Below, one piece after another: positions 10,229 to 38,640 of a stretch of 64,000 nucleotides of DNA. Source of the DNA: Chelydra serpentina (Eukaryota; Chordata; Testudines; Chelydridae); the NCBI GenBank assembly GCA_037349315.1, contig JBAIAC010000057.1, positions 6,014,001 to 6,078,000 of the forward strand, given 5' to 3'. Every line of letters starts with the position of its first letter. Position 1 is the first letter of the stretch. The notes under the pieces were generated by a model. That model saw only the letters and a program-made list of their open reading frames with translations. It did no database searches and was not told the DNA's origin. Position numbers and translations under genes: made by a program.

Positions 10229-13053
10229 AAAGCCCCAGATCCCTCCCCTAGGGACTCCCTGACAGGTGTCACCCTAGTTCTCCCGCATGCCAGTTGTGAC
10301 AAGTTCCTGCTATATCCTTGCAGGACTTAGTTCTATTAAGTTTATGTTTTATTGTGGGCTGGGACTGTATGTAACCTTTCGGGGGGGGAATGTGACGTGA
10401 AACTGGGGAGTACAAAAGACTATATTGAAAACGGGCCAGACAAGTGTGGACAGTTGGGACAATAAATATTAAGTGGATTTCCTGGGAATACCTAGGGAAA
10501 GGTTAATGCAAATTCCCCAACTCTGGTTATGCAAAAACCTAGCCTTTGACGCCCTAAGGAGAGGGTGAGTGTCTGCTGATTACCTGTCACAGAAGCCCAA
10601 GAAAGGCACGAGCGGTATACGGAAACGGTTGGTCTTCCCAGCCTGGGTTCTGAATCTTTGTTGGATATGAACTTGTAACCACAGGAAAAACCCAGTTGTG
10701 GATTTCGAAGGACTGATACCTACCAGAGCCCTCGGTTGGAGTTGGGGGAATGACCTCTGGTAAGCTTTCTAGCATGCATGTAGGTTCTTTTATTGCTTTA
10801 ATGTGCTTTCATTGTAATGCTTTTACCTTAAGAAAAAAACGTGCTTGCTTAGCCGGAACTGGGTGGAAACGTACCCCTCTGGACATAGCCTCTAGAGAGA
10901 AAGCAAAGCACAGGCACTGTCCTTTTAGGCAGACTGGCTTGCTGGGAATTTGACATGGTAAACCAGGGGACTGTGTAGCCTTAAAATCCCTGGTTAGGAA
11001 GGAGTGAGACATGGGTCTCCACCCAAGAGACATGATGACTGGGCGTCGGAAGCTTAACGTGGACCATGCATGGGGAGTCCTTGTACAGCTATCCTGAAAC
11101 TGTGACACCAGCGCCCCCTTACTGGGTACTGCCCGGGTGCTCCCACTCACCCCGCCAGGCGTTAAGTATGTCCCTCCTGAGCCCCCTGCTGACCCGCAGC
11201 TGGTGCCAAGTGCACCCCTTGCCCTCTGAGAAATGCTGTCTCAGATCTCCCTCCTCACCAAGTGCCCTGACCTCCTATTGGGCCTGGCTTAGGGCCCAAT
11301 TCTGCAAGTTCCCTGCTGGGCTTCCCCTGTGAGGTTCTGAGAAGGAGAGTCAGTAGCCCACCCTCAGCTCTGTATACATACAATGTCAAGTTAGGATGAG
11401 CAGCTCCTCCCCCCCCCCCCCCCCCCGGAGTGGAGGAAGCAGGCTCCATTTCAAAGGTGTTATTTACTGAAAATCACAGAGCAACACAAGACAGGGCTTT
11501 AAAGTACAATGGGAAATAAAAGAGTCCCTGCACGGGCTGGTCATTCAGGGTGACTCGTTCCTAAAACAGGGAGTTGGGATGGTTTCTCTCGAACAAGCCT
11601 TCTGTGAGACTATGCAGAACCCCTGATCGTAGGGATGGGTCCAGCCTAGAGCCAGCACCTGCCGGGTCAAATTCTGAGCCCACTTCTGGATCTAAATGTT
11701 GTGATTTGAACTTGTCTCTATCGACTTTCCAGGACACTAATGTCACGTTCAACGGTGCAGAGAAACCAGAAGAGCTTTGGCCTCTGCAGCTCCTGTCGGC
11801 TGAAACAGCCTTCGGTATCTCTCCACACCTCTCTGACTCACCCGGCCCTTTGCAGGCTGAGCTGAAATTCTCTCCTTTCCCTCCTGCCTGGTCATTCCTT
11901 GCTTCATTCGCTAAAATGTTTGAACCGGGTGGCTGCTTTACCAAACTTTCTAAAGGGTTCTGGGACCTATTGTGTGAGACAGGCAGTGGTCAGGATCCAG
12001 CCGTGTGGTTTCAGAGCGAAAATGAGCAAGCGAGCAGGACAGAGAGAGGCTGCTTCACGGGCACTGGGACAAATAGACCTGGGCAGTGGTGTCCCAGAGA
12101 CAGTCTGGCTCTGGTGTGAAGAGGTTTTTGTCTCTGTTACATTGCACAAGGGGGCCCTGCGTCCCCTTGGAGCAGCTGTGGTGAGTGCAGCGATTTGTGT
12201 GCCCTGTGCGTGAACCGTTCTGTCACAAGGCTGGCAGAACCCCTTGGCACGGATACACCACCCATCTTCACTGGGGAAAGAAAACGCACTGGGGAAATCC
12301 TGCATTAGGAACCCCTGGGTAGGGACGGAAGGGACACGAGGAGCTCCACACTGCAACTCTCTGAGCCTTTCAGGCTGGAAGATCAATGCTGATAATGGGT
12401 TCTTTGGTTCCTGTGCAATTTGTGGTGGGTTCTGAGCATTACCCGTTGCGTGGGACTGCAAGAGCACTTGGCTTCTGCATCGCACGGGGGCAAAACTATG
12501 TTTTTAGTTGCCAGAGACATGGGTCTGAGTGTTTACAGTGTATCTCTCTGCGCTATGTGCACTGCATGTCCGTGTGTCTCTGTACCGTGTGGGAGTGTCT
12601 ACATGCCTAAGCCTTTGTGTGCATCTGCACAGCTGAATATTTGTGTGTTTATGGCCTGTGTGCGCACACACACGCACACACATTGGGTATGTGAGCCCAT
12701 GTACGGTGCTGTGGGCATACGTGTGGGTCCTCTAGCATGTGTGGGCCGGCACATGCAGCTCAGGTAGAAACCGCGCAGCCCTCTGGGTCACGCCGCCCTT
12801 TTGTCAGCACCCATAAAACACACGTCACCTGTGCTCTGAGAATCAGGAAGAATCAGCTGCATGAGTGTGGGCTCCAGAAACCCGTAAACACCTTCACGGT
12901 CGTGAGGGGGAGAGATGAGTTTCTGCCAGGGTTAGGCTGTGATCCAAAAGCCCGGGCCTGAGCTGTGAGTCTCTGAGGAGCTAATGTACAGGGACCATCC
13001 CCGCCCCGCACATCCCAAAGTGAGGACGTCGCCAACCCTGGCTCAGGCTCTCG
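10229..13053. other. HDAC1-LCK intergenic region and presumed LCK 3'UTR
   Basis: No gene recognised. An 18-base C run lies at 11409-11426, and TG-rich degenerate sequence lies at about 12.5-12.75 kb. No canonical AATAAA (TTTATT on the plus strand) occurs in the first 600 bases after the LCK stop, so its polyadenylation site is undefined here. Confidence 0.6.
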
Positions 13054-27914
<14,861 letters not shown>

Positions 27915-30900
27915 GGTCCCTGCAGGAAGAGGGGGATGAGAACCAGAGGTTGTGAAAAGGGAGGGTCCGGGTCTTCATTCCTCACCCCGAGGGACCTGAC
28001 CAACCCAGCACAAACCAAATGCAAACGGGCAGGTCCCTGGAATGCAGGCGACAGTCTCGCCACTAGTAACAGGTCCGGCTGGAATCCAGTCTCCTCCCTG
28101 GTTCTAAAGGAGGCCGCAATAGCATCAGACCCCAGAGGGCAGGGAAGAACTAGGTGTTGGTCCTCCATAGGCACAGGGGTCCGTTGTGGAGCTGTGGCAT
28201 AGCATGGGCCCATCCCCAGCCAGGGGGCATTTAAGGAGGAGATATGCCTCTGGGCCTCCCCTCCCTTTCTAGATTGATGTGTGGTCTTCAGTTGTCACTC
28301 AGTGCTTAAGGTACTTGCAAGCGCTCTCCTATGCATAACAAGAGCTTCCCAGGGCCCCACCCGGCCTCTCTTTCTGGGAAGTTCAGCCCTTAAAGGCACA
28401 GGCCACTTCGACACCACACTGTTTGTGTGTCCCTCGGAGGAGCAGTCTCTCAAGCTCTCCAGAGCACGACTGTGACCAGCCCTCCTGCAGGATGGGCAAA
28501 GGGCTGGGAGCGTCTGTATATGAGTGACAGCTGCCATCGTGGGTGGGGAATTAAACCCCGGCCCTCCAAAGCTCGAAGGGTGAGTCTTTACAGCTTGAGC
28601 TAAAGAGAGAACCGCTCTAGCTGGTGGCTGCACAGACTCTCAGCCTCTGTGCATGGAGCGCAGAGCGGGACAGCATAGACCGGTGGGTTACATGTGTGCC
28701 CCATACTCGCTCACACACAGTAATTCGCTCCATCTGTCAGCGTGGAGGGGAGTTAATCAGGGGTAATATCCTCATACATTTCGACCGCACTTCCCATCCC
28801 AAGCAAGGCAAAGTGCGTTACAGACGTCACAGCTTGAAATATTAACTGCGTCTTCACGGCTTCGCCTGCCACCACAGAAACGCAGCCATCTCTGGGATGG
28901 GACGCAGCCGCCGTTTGTCAGGTCACAGCAACATTGCGCAAGAGTTTAGGACAGGAAGTGATGGAGCTGGGATCGCGAAGGGACTCGAGGGAGGCCGAAC
29001 GTAATTATCCACATTGGAATCTGGCCAGGACATGGATCATGCAGACAACACGATTGCCCCTTTAATGACCATAAGCAAGCAGGTCCTTGGTGTTATGCCT
29101 AAATACAGCACGTCAGGGCCCTTAACACCACGCCATTGGCTCAAAGGTGAACAGACTCCGTCCCCTAAAGCACCAGGGTCATCTTCGGTCAGTCCCCCTC
29201 CAGGTGCGGACCTAGCTTAACTCCGCATAGCTCCGGAGATCGCACAGGAATCACAGCCCCAAGTGGTGCAGCTGCAGATTAGCCCCAGGGAACTGTCTGC
29301 CATTCAAAGGGTCGACCTGGATGCAGAGAGCAGTTTATGAACTCCAGCCATTCAGCCCTTGAAAAGCCCATTCCCCATAGAGCTCCCTGATTCCAGGAAC
29401 AAGACCTGGGAAGACAGAACAAGACAAGCTGCCCCAGCCAGCAGAACCAGCTAGAGTGCCCAACCTCGGGAATCTGCATCTTCATCCCCTCTCTCAGGGG
29501 CCTGATCCTTGCGTCCTATTCTCCTCGGCGTCCATCCCGAGCACGGACAATACACAGTGCTTCACATTCTCTCTGCTGGGGTGAGCCCGCTGCTTCATTC
29601 ACTCCCATTTCCAGCTTTCCCATCCACTACGGACGGACGAGAGTTACTGGAGGGGGGGTTGTTGGTACTCCAAGGCCTTCTGTCCTTTGGGACAAGTTTT
29701 CAGCCAGGGTCACGACTTCTGGATGGCTCCTTTTTTTCAGGAGCCCCACTTGAGACCCCGGAGGCGTGATTCTCAGCGGTGCAGAGCACCCACCATTCTC
29801 AGCAGTTTCAGCTCGCACGGCCGGTTCCTCTAAATAAAGAATCAGCCAAACGGGCAGAATCGCCCCAGCAAACAGACTAACCTGGACCCGGCGTTTGAGA
29901 CGCCGAACGGCTCCTGTGACGGCACACCCCGGAGTGTGGGTGGCACATCTATACAAACATGTGGGATGTGCCAAACAGCAGGCGGGGGTGTCAGGGACGG
30001 GCTGGCAAATGTGGGCCTTGCCCGCGGAAAGCCCCCTTTTCGCGTTAGCCGCACAAGCCACCTGGAAAGCATGGCCCTCCCACAAACGCTGAGCACAGCA
30101 TAAATCGGGCTGGGCGGGAGAAGTGGGTGGGGGGGAAGGCCACCCGGTGAGTCACTCTGGAAAGGTCAGCCCACAGCCACGGAAAAGCCTGTCTTAGGGC
30201 ATCTCCCTCCTCTGCCTCCCTCGCCATCGGTCTGCCCCGCACAGGGCCAAGCCCCCCCTCAGCTCCCTTTGAAATCCGTGAAGGGTGAGAGAGCTCAGAA
30301 CGCGCAGGCGCTGGGCCCTAGTGGTTTGGAATTCGTGCTGAGGGGTCTCGCCTGTCTCTGAGGCTTTACATTTAATTGTGATGGTGTCAGGTGCTGGAGA
30401 AACGCGGTAGCTAAGATGAGAGGTGGCTCCTCGAATAGAGACCGTCGGCTTCGTTCATTTCAGGTGGTCGTGTAATGGGTGCTGCGGGGGGAGAGCCCAG
30501 CGGCACACAGCTCTCCCATGCCTGCAATGGCCTGGTAACGTTCTCTGGGGATAAGGAACTATGGCCCAGAGAGACTAAGTGACTTGCCAGAGGTCATGCA
30601 GGGCATCTGTGGCAGAGCAGGGAATCAAATCTGTCTCCCTAGTCTTAGGTTAGTGTCCTAACCTTGAGAGCAGCCTTTCTCTCTCAGTGCTTGCAACTTG
30701 CATGACCATTTGCACCTTGCATTTAACCTTGTCTCTAGCGATATGAGAGCCTCTCCTCTTGCCCCCTGGAACAGCCTGCCTGTATCTCACTGTCTCATCA
30801 ACTCACCATTTGTTTTCCATTCCTCCTCTGAGCACGTATCGTTTAGCTCTGGCTCCGGCTCTTTGATTTCCTTCTCCCTCTGCTTCAAGTTGAAAAGGAC

Positions 30901-30922
30901 AAAGTCCTCTTAAAGCGAGTCA
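27915..30922. other. LCK upstream region
   Basis: Should hold the non-coding 5' exon(s) and promoter(s) of LCK, because an acceptor sits 5 bases before the ATG. Their positions cannot be fixed from sequence alone. A MIR relic lies at about 30.52-30.67 kb. Confidence 0.5.
30520..30672 (-). repeat. MIR/CORE-SINE relic
   Basis: Reverse MIR core: GCCCAGAGAGACTAAGTGAC, TTGCCAGAGGTCATGCAGG, then AATCAAATCTGTCTCC. Approximate ends. Confidence 0.75.
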
Positions 30923-31193
30923 GGGTATGTCTACACTGCCCACGTCACAGCGCGGCCGCAGCAGCGCTATGACCTGGGTAGTGTTGTCACGCTTTATTTA
31001 TCTCCCGACGATAAAAAAAACCACCCCGAACGAGCAGGGGTAGCTTTATCACCAGGAGTGCGGCTCCCGGCGATAAAGCGCTGTCTATACTGGCGCTTTT
31101 CAGCGCTAAAACCTTTGTCGCTCAGGGGGATGTTTTTTCACACCCCTGAACAACAAAAGTTTTAGCGTTGAAAATGGCAGTGTGGACACAGCC
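30923..31193. mobile_element. MITE, GGGTATGTCTACACTGCC termini
   Basis: Left end GGGTATGTCTACACTGCC. The right end in reverse complement is GGCTGTGTCCACACTGCC. The left end matches the 5836-6090 element, but the interior is different and no clear target duplication remains. Confidence 0.55.
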
Positions 31194-33275
31194 ATGGTTT
31201 GTAAGAATGAGTTCACAGCAGTAGCAGGTAATACACCAGCCCCTGAGCCCCCTGCCATTTCGTATAGTGTGAAATTCACAAAGGGAACAAGCTGAATCAA
31301 ACTGGTTGCACACCATCTTAGTTCCTCCCATTTGCATCAACCGGGATGAAAAATCAGGCCCAAAGAATCATTTTCTCTCTAACATATTTCATCTCTACTA
31401 ATCTTAGACTTTACTTGTAACAGCAGCTGGAGGAAAGCGTTTAGACTGAAATGTGGCTTTTGACATTGAGAGTTTCCCTTTAACTTCACGTTGGCATTAT
31501 TTAAGTTGGCAAAGTATTTCGGGCTGGAGCAGACGGGCAGGCACCTCAGCCGGAGTAGCGCCACTGACAGCCAATTTCAATATTGTCAACCGTGAGCCTT
31601 CCAAAATCATGAATCGGGCCGCCAAATAGCACGAGATTGGCTTAAAATCATGAGATTTTTCTCTTTGCCTTTTGGGTTTCTGAGCCTTTAGGGATTTTTT
31701 CTGCAAACCTGAGAACTAGAAACTTATCGTTTTTGTTTGTTTGTTTTTAATGAAACCTGAGATCCTCATGTCATATCAGGATTTCCCAACCTGGGACTTT
31801 AGGAACATTAAATACCATGTGAGTGGAGATAAAATGGTGGGAGTTGGCCACTTTGCAATTGACACCAGCTGAGGCTCTGGCCCGTGAACTGGTTTTTCCC
31901 AGGCTATGCTCCTGGTCCCTGTGTATTCGGATCAATTTGTCAAAAGTGGCCGCTTACGTTGGAAGCTTCCTTGCTTGGGAACCCAACTGGAGACACCTGG
32001 GGCCAGATATTCGGCACCCGCGACTGGAATGACGTCAATGGGAGCTGGGTGTACTCAACACCAGGACCCAGGTGTCTCTGGCTGGGGTACTCACAACCAG
32101 AGGCTGCTTTTGAAAATGCTAACCTTGATCTGTTATCAGCGGGGGCATCAGTTCTAAAACAAAGTGGTGCAGCTGTGTGCCTAGCTCATTTGTGATTGTT
32201 CTTTCCCGCTCCCTGCCCTGGTGCAGCCCCCTGTGAATGTCTGTTTAAGCAGGCAGCAGGCAGGCACAAGGAGGTGGCTTTTCAAAGATACAAACAGCAG
32301 TTAAGCACCCAGCGCTCAGCAGCTTTCAATAGGACCCAGACGCCTACTTGTCTTTTGTGCTCTTAAAGATCTCCCCCCAACTTAGGTAGATGGGACACTG
32401 GCTGAAATGGGCTGAGCTAGCACTAAGAATTCTCCCTCTCCGGCGCGTAGCTGGAGGGTCTTGCTCACGTGCTCAGGGCCTAATTGATCATCATATTCTA
32501 GGTCAAGGAGGAACTTCCCCCAAGATCAGATTGGCAGGGAGGGACCTTGGGGTTTTTTCATCTTCCTCTACAGCATGGGGTGCAGGTCGCTTGCCAGGAT
32601 TATCTGGGTATATCTCACTTAATCAATTTCCTGCTGTGGAGGAAGCCTTGGGGATTGGTTCACCTTGGTCCCTCCTGTTCTCTGCTTGTGGCACCCAGTG
32701 GTTTAGTCTCCTGAGGGCTGTAATATCTTGGGTCTGATTCTGGTGGCGGATTGGCTGCCTGGTGTTTAAAGGCCCATGATATACAGGCATACAGAGAAGA
32801 CAGTGTATTGGTGCCTCCTGGCCTGAAACTTTATGACTATGAAAACTCCAGTTTTACAGACCCAGTGTAATTATGCTGCAGAGAAGAGTAACAAGCTATA
32901 AAGAGTTAAACAGAACAGAAAAGAATAATTAATAAAAAAACTGGGAAGCTGCTGTCTTGTCAGCCAGGGGTCCTATCCAAGGCCTATTGAAATTAACTGG
33001 AGTCTTTCCATTGACTTCATTGGAGATCAGACCACTGGTGATGGAGAGCATTCAACACCCATCTGAACCCATGGGAAAGCAGGAGATTTTCCAAGCTGTC
33101 AGCTAAGTTCTACTAAATCAATAACGGAGACAGAAATAAATATTATTTAGATTTTCCCCTCTCTTTTGGTTCTTTTCAAAGGGTTTTGTCCATTTTTAAA
33201 TTCTCCACATTTGCTTTGTGGGGAGAAACGATCAAACTGGCCACCGAGCAAAGCCTCCTGCTTTTGTATAAATCA
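31194..33275. other. Intergenic, LCK-FAM167B
   Basis: No gene, RNA or classified repeat recognised. Confidence 0.5.
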
Positions 33276-35570
33276 CAAAATCATAGAAATGTCGGGCTGG
33301 AAGGGACCTCGAGAAGTCATCTAGTCCAGCCCCCTTGTGCTGAGGCAGGACCTAGTAAATCCAGACCAGGGATCGGCAATCTTTGGCACACGGCCAGTCA
33401 GGGAAATCCGCTGGTGGGGCGGGACAGTTTGTTTACCTGCAGCGTCCGCAGGTTCGGCCGATCGCAGCTCCCACTGGCCACGGTTCGCCGTTCCAGGCCA
33501 ATGGAGTTGTGGGAAGCGGCGCGGGCCGAGGGATGTGCTGGCCACCACTTCCCGCAGCCCCCATTGGCCTGGAACGGCAAACTGCGGCCAGTGGGAGCTG
33601 CGATCGGCCGAACCTGCGGACATTGCAGATAAACAAATTGTCCTGGCCCGGCAGTGGATTTCCCTGACTGGCCGCGTGCCAAAGGTTGCCGATCCCTGGC
33701 ATAGACCATCCCTGACAGGTGTTTGTCCAACCTGTTCTTAAAAACCTCCAATGATGGAGTTTCCACAACCTCTCTGAAGCCTATTCCAGAGTTTAACTAC
33801 CCCTATAGTTAGGAAGTTTTTTCCTAATATCTAACCTAAATCTCACCTGCTGCCAATTAAGCCCATAACTTCTTTTATGGTAGTCCTACCTTCTTGTCCT
33901 ACCTTCAGAACAATTGATCACGGTCCTCTGTAAAATATGTCTGAAGACTGTTAGCAGATCCCCCTCAGTCTTCTTTTCTCAAGACTAAACATGCCCTTTT
34001 TTGACCTTTCCTTATGTCAGATTTTCTTAACCTTTTGTCATTTTTGTTGCTCTCTTCTGGACTCTCTCCAATTTGTCCCCATCTTTCTAATGGTGTGGCA
34101 CTGAGAATTTAACACAGTACACCAGATGAGGCCTCCCCACTGCTGAGCAGAGTGAGACAATTACCTCACACGTCTTACATACAACTCTTCCGTTAATTCA
34201 TACTCAGAATTATTTTAGTCTTTTTCACAACCGCATCAGATTGTTGATTCATATTCAGTTTGTGATTCACTATAACTCCCAGATCCTTTTCAGCATTACT
34301 ACCGCCTAGCCTGTTATTCCCCATTTTGTAGCTGATTTTTCCTTCCTAAGTGAAGTACTTTGCACTTGTTACTATTTAATTTCATCTTGTTGATTTCAGG
34401 CCAATTCTCCAATTTGTCAAGGTTGTTTTGAATGCGAATCCTGTCCTCCAAAGTGTTTGCAACCCCTCCCAGCGTGGTGTCATATGCAGATTTAATAATC
34501 ATACTCCCTACTCCATTATCCAAATCATTAATAAAAATATTGACTAGTACTGGACCTTGGACTGACCCATGTGGGACCCCACTAGATATGTCCTCCCAGT
34601 TTGACTATGGACCATTGATAACTACTCTTTGAGTATGGTCTTTCAACCAGTTGGGCAGCTACCTTATGTTTATTTCATCTAGTTTGCTTATGTGACAGTC
34701 ATGTGGGACTGTGTCAAAAGCCTTACAAAATCAAGGTGGATCATGTCTATTGCTCCACCCCATCCACTAGGCCAGTAAGCCTGTCAAAGAAGGAAATTGG
34801 GTTGGTTTGGCCTGATTTGTTCTGGACAAATCCATGCTGACTATTCCTTAATTGATTGTTTTAATAATTTGTTCCAGTACCTTTCCACGTATCGAAGTTA
34901 GACTGACTGATCTATAATTCCCAGGTCCTCAATGTTCTCCTTTTCAAAGCTAGGTTCTACGTTTGCCCTTCTCCAGTCCTCTGGGACTTCGCTTGTCCTC
35001 CAGGAGTTCACAAAGATAATGGCAAATGGTTCCAAGATTGCTTCAGCTAGTTTGTTAAGTACCATAGGATGCGTTTCATCAGGCCCTGCCGACTTGAACA
35101 CATCTAACTTATCTAAATATTCTTTAACCTGTTTGTTTCCTATTTTGGCATGTGCTCCTTCCCCCTTGTTGTTAATATGAATTGTATTGTGTCACCGTTA
35201 CACATTTTAGTGAAGACTGATGCAAAATAGGCATTTAACACCTCAGCCGAGTTATTAGATTTCCTTCCCCACTAAGTAGAGGACCTACGCTTTTCTTCAT
35301 CTTTCTCTTGCTCCCAATGTATTTATAAAACCTCTTCTTATTGCCTTTTATATCCCGTGCTAGGTATAAGTCATTTTGTGCCTTAGCCTTTCTGATTTTG
35401 TCCCTGCATGCTCGTGCTATTCTTTTGTAATTCCCTGGCAATTTGTCCGTGTTTCCAATTTTTGTAGGATTCCTTTTTGATTTTTAGGTCATTAGAGAGC
35501 TCCCGATGGAACCATATTGGCCTCCTACTATTCTTCTGCTCTTTCCTTTGCATCCGGATAGTTTGCAGTT
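33276..35570 (-). mobile_element. CR1 LINE fragment (minus strand), interrupted by a MITE
   Basis: The 3' end lies at the left: the conserved CR1 tail region AATCATAGAAATGTCGGGCT is visible. Continuing on the minus strand, short reverse-transcriptase blocks remain, such as AGPDETHPMVLNKLAE and SWRTSEVPEDWR (34898-35101) and [15 protein letters not shown] (35235-35441). Stops and frameshifts break the frame, so the copy is dead. The right boundary is approximate. A MITE splits it at 33367-33698. Confidence 0.85.
33367..33698. mobile_element. Palindromic hAT-type MITE nested in CR1
   Basis: 332 bp. The two arms (about 33367-33510 and 33555-33698) are near-perfect inverted repeats starting CAGGGATCGGCAA, so most of the element is one large hairpin. 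Flanks ATCCAGAC and GCATAGAC resemble decayed 8-bp duplications (nTCTAGAn type). CR1 sequence resumes on both sides, which dates the insertion after the CR1. Confidence 0.8.
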
Positions 35571-37046
35571 GTGCATTCAATATTGTCTCCTTGTGAAACG
35601 GACAGCTTCCCATAACTCCTTTTCCCTTAGATTTTCTTCCCCTAAAGGCAAGTAGCCGATGAATGCAATTGAATGAGGACACATCGGAGGGCTGGGAAGG
35701 ATCAGTGAAACCATGGCTCTCACGGAGCCACCCCAGCACAGCTCATGGTCATGAGAGTGAGGTTTCCACAGGTATTTCTGCAAATGCTTCTGAATCGTCT
35801 TAGACTATATCCCTGTGCGGCATTAGAATGAAGCCGCGCAGATTCCATTTAGCGCCCACACCTAGGGCCTGCGTTAGCCAGTCTTCTTACTTTATCGGTT
35901 CTGGCCTGTGAACCTTCACCCTGGGCTGGATCCTGCTGTGATGGAGTCAATGGGAGATTTGTCAGTGCCTTCAGCGGGTACTGGACCAGACCCCATGTGT
36001 GTCCCTGAGCTACAATCCATTGCTCAGCTAACTGAATTTCCAGGGGTTTGTTGCTTTCTGTGGTATCCTTAACACATCCGCAATGTAGGTTTAGTTGTGA
36101 GGTTGTGGCCTATACATCTGGGTGACTGAATGTGCTTGTGTGTGTGTGTGTAAGTATGACTTTGAGTGATTGTGTCCACGGTCCTGATCCTGCAACGGCA
36201 TCCAGACCACAGATCCGTGTACCTCTGCAGAGCCCCATGGAAGTCAAGGGGCTCTTAGGAGGCACAGCGGTCGCCCGTGTGGCTCTTTTTGCAGGATGTG
36301 TGTATGCGTGAGGTTATGTGAACATATGTGCGCACACACCCTTGTTCACGAACAGAGAAGTGTATTGTCAACGGTCCCTATTGTATCGATTTTAAACATT
36401 ACATTTGCTCTTGTTGGCTGGCGAGCTATACTTTAACGAGGTATGGTTAAAACAGCAACCTGTGTTATCAGAAACTAAGCGAATGCTCCTGTCCAAATGA
36501 GGTGGAGAGCAGTGAGAGCAAAGATGGGCTGGCAAAATCTTTGTCGCTTGGCTTGGAAGAAGGGATGTTTCTTAATGGAGACCTAGAAAGTGGGAAAATA
36601 TTGGGGATCGTTGTTCCCTTTCTTTGCTTCAGAGAGAAAGGCCTGAAAGCTTCCTCACTTTCCCCTTCCAAATAGGTTTTATTTGGCTCGGGGGATTGTA
36701 AAATTAGAATTTGAGGTCTTGTCTACCCTGCAAGTCTCCAGCCATGGCTGGAGAACTCCCAGGTGTGACATCACAAATTCCAAAGAAGTGAAAAACGGAA
36801 TGCCATGGAGGCGTTTCTAGGTAACTGTGGGCCAGCACTGGAGGACTAGCTTGCATCAGCTGGTGTATCATGGCTCTGCCCCGCTGGCATGACCCCAAAT
36901 GAGCTACAAATGCTCAGCTCAACCCAGGCTGAATGTAGGTCACAGCCTCGGGTGACTGCCCTGACGTCTGTCACGCGCAGCACTGGACTGAGGGAGTTCT
37001 GGGTTTGGAGGGGGCAGGGGAGCTAGAGGGAACAATCCAGCTTGAG
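35571..37046. other. Intergenic
   Basis: No gene recognised. Short TG-rich stretches at about 36.13-36.35 kb. Confidence 0.5.
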
Positions 37047-37054
37047 CTCTAGAT

Positions 37055-37362
37055 CAGGGGTTCTCAACCAGGGGCCCGGGGCCCCCTGGGAGACCGCGAG
37101 CAGGCTTCCGGGGGTCCGCCAAAATAAGCCAGAGAGCAGGGCCAGCGTTAGACTCGCTGGGGCCCAGGGCAGAAAGCGGAAGCCCAAACCCCTCCTCTCC
37201 AGGCTTAGGCCGATGCCCAAGCAACTCAGCTTCATGGGCCCCTTGTGCTGTGGGGCCCCCGGCAATTGCCCTGCTTGCCACCCCCTACTGCCAGCAGTTG
37301 TGGTGGCACCGATGGGCCATGTTGGGTGGGGGACCCAGAAAGAAAAAGGCTGAGAACCCTTG
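37055..37362. mobile_element. hAT-type MITE, 308 bp, perfect target duplication
   Basis: Termini CAGGGGTTCTCAACC and, in reverse complement, CAAGGGTTCTCAGCC. Both sides carry an identical 8-bp duplication CTCTAGAT (37047-37054, 37363-37370), matching the nTCTAGAn preference of some hAT transposons. Non-autonomous. Confidence 0.92.
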
Positions 37363-37587
37363 CTCTAGATAAAGCTTGAGTCTATGCCGGGCCTGACTCC
37401 CCAGATGTTCAAAACTCTCTGGGGTTTGTTACTTTTTCACTATCACCTATTTAACACTGGGGATAAACCCTCTCTTTGGTAGTCAGCCCCTCCAATCCCT
37501 TCAGCTAAGGCAGACAAACCCGAATCTGCTTCTCCGACACCCACAACACATTCTCCACACAAACTACCCATATTTCCAAGGTTAAAA

Positions 37588-37812
37588 AGGCCAGGGCTAC
37601 ACGACACACTTACTTCAGGATAAGTGAAAAATCCAGACCCTTGAGTGACCTAGTTACAGATCGTAACCCCTGTGTCGACAGCGCTATGTCGGGAGGTGGA
37701 GTAACTTAGCTGACGGGAGAAGCTCTCTCTCTCTCCCGTCGGCTTAGAGCGTCTTCATCAAAGCGCTACAATGCAGCTGGGCCGATGCAGCGGTTGTAGT
37801 GTAGACCAGCCC
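37588..37812. mobile_element. MITE-like element
   Basis: Left CCAGGGCTACACGACAC. The right end in reverse complement is GGGCTGGTCTACACTACA. These are imperfect inverted termini, no target duplication could be defined, and the superfamily is not assigned. Confidence 0.45.
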
Positions 37813-38254
37813 GAGGAAAAATGCTTTCAGGCCTTTGTTTCTTAAAGAAGCCAAAAGGCCAAAGCCTTCCAAAGAGGGCTACAGTGAAATGTCCGAGGCG
37901 CGGCCTCATTGTATTTTAAATGGCATCTTATGGCCTGCTGACGTGACAGGGAAGTTTAGCGTCGTGCGTCTCCCATTAACAAGAAGGAAACAAATAAATT
38001 AAAATGAAATTTCCACCCTCGTGGAAGAAAAACCTCAAACTGTCCCAAATACCATTGCCTGCAGATAACATCGACCATTTGAAATATGGTGCATTAGCAA
38101 AAGGCAAAAGATGCCAGGGTTGTGTTTTTTTCCTTCCTACAAGAATCCTGGTTGAGGTAGGAGGGCTTCACGCTCAAGCCACAAAACAATTTCCACCGAA
38201 AATCAGAGTCATCTGATGCCAAAGAGGATTTTCTCTCTGAAGTTGTTTTTGTCT

Positions 38255-38640
38255 CTCTTTGGTGACTGTGTTTGTCTTTGTGACTGAACATTTGTGTTAG
38301 TCTGCGTGTGTGGGTCTGCACTGATTTGCCTCTGTGTGCGTGTGTGAGTTTGTGTCTGTGTCTCTCTATGGGTTTGTCGGTGAGTGTCTCTGGGTGGTTG
38401 TCTGTGTGACTGAATGTGTCGGTCTGCCTATGTATGCTGGTGCCTGTTTGTCAGTTTTCTCTCTGTGCGCTGGTGTCTGTGTGCATATGTCTAGGCTCTG
38501 TGTGTGTGTGCTTGTGTCTGAGTGACTGCGTGTTTGGGTGCTTCTGTTTGTATGTCTGCGCCTGTTCATCTGTGTCTGGCTTTGTGTATGTGTTTGCACG
38601 TGTTTGTGTGTGTGCGTGCATATTTTCCTCCCATGGTTTT
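38255..38640. repeat. Degenerate TG/TCTG-rich repeat
   Basis: Cryptic simple repeat of TGTGTCTG-like words with no fixed period. It leaves long open frames in several phases but no protein motif. Confidence 0.75.

Noticed and set aside
33186..33768. Several overlapping open frames of 94-148 codons on both strands
   Set aside because: They arise from the palindromic MITE, whose arms translate alike on each strand.
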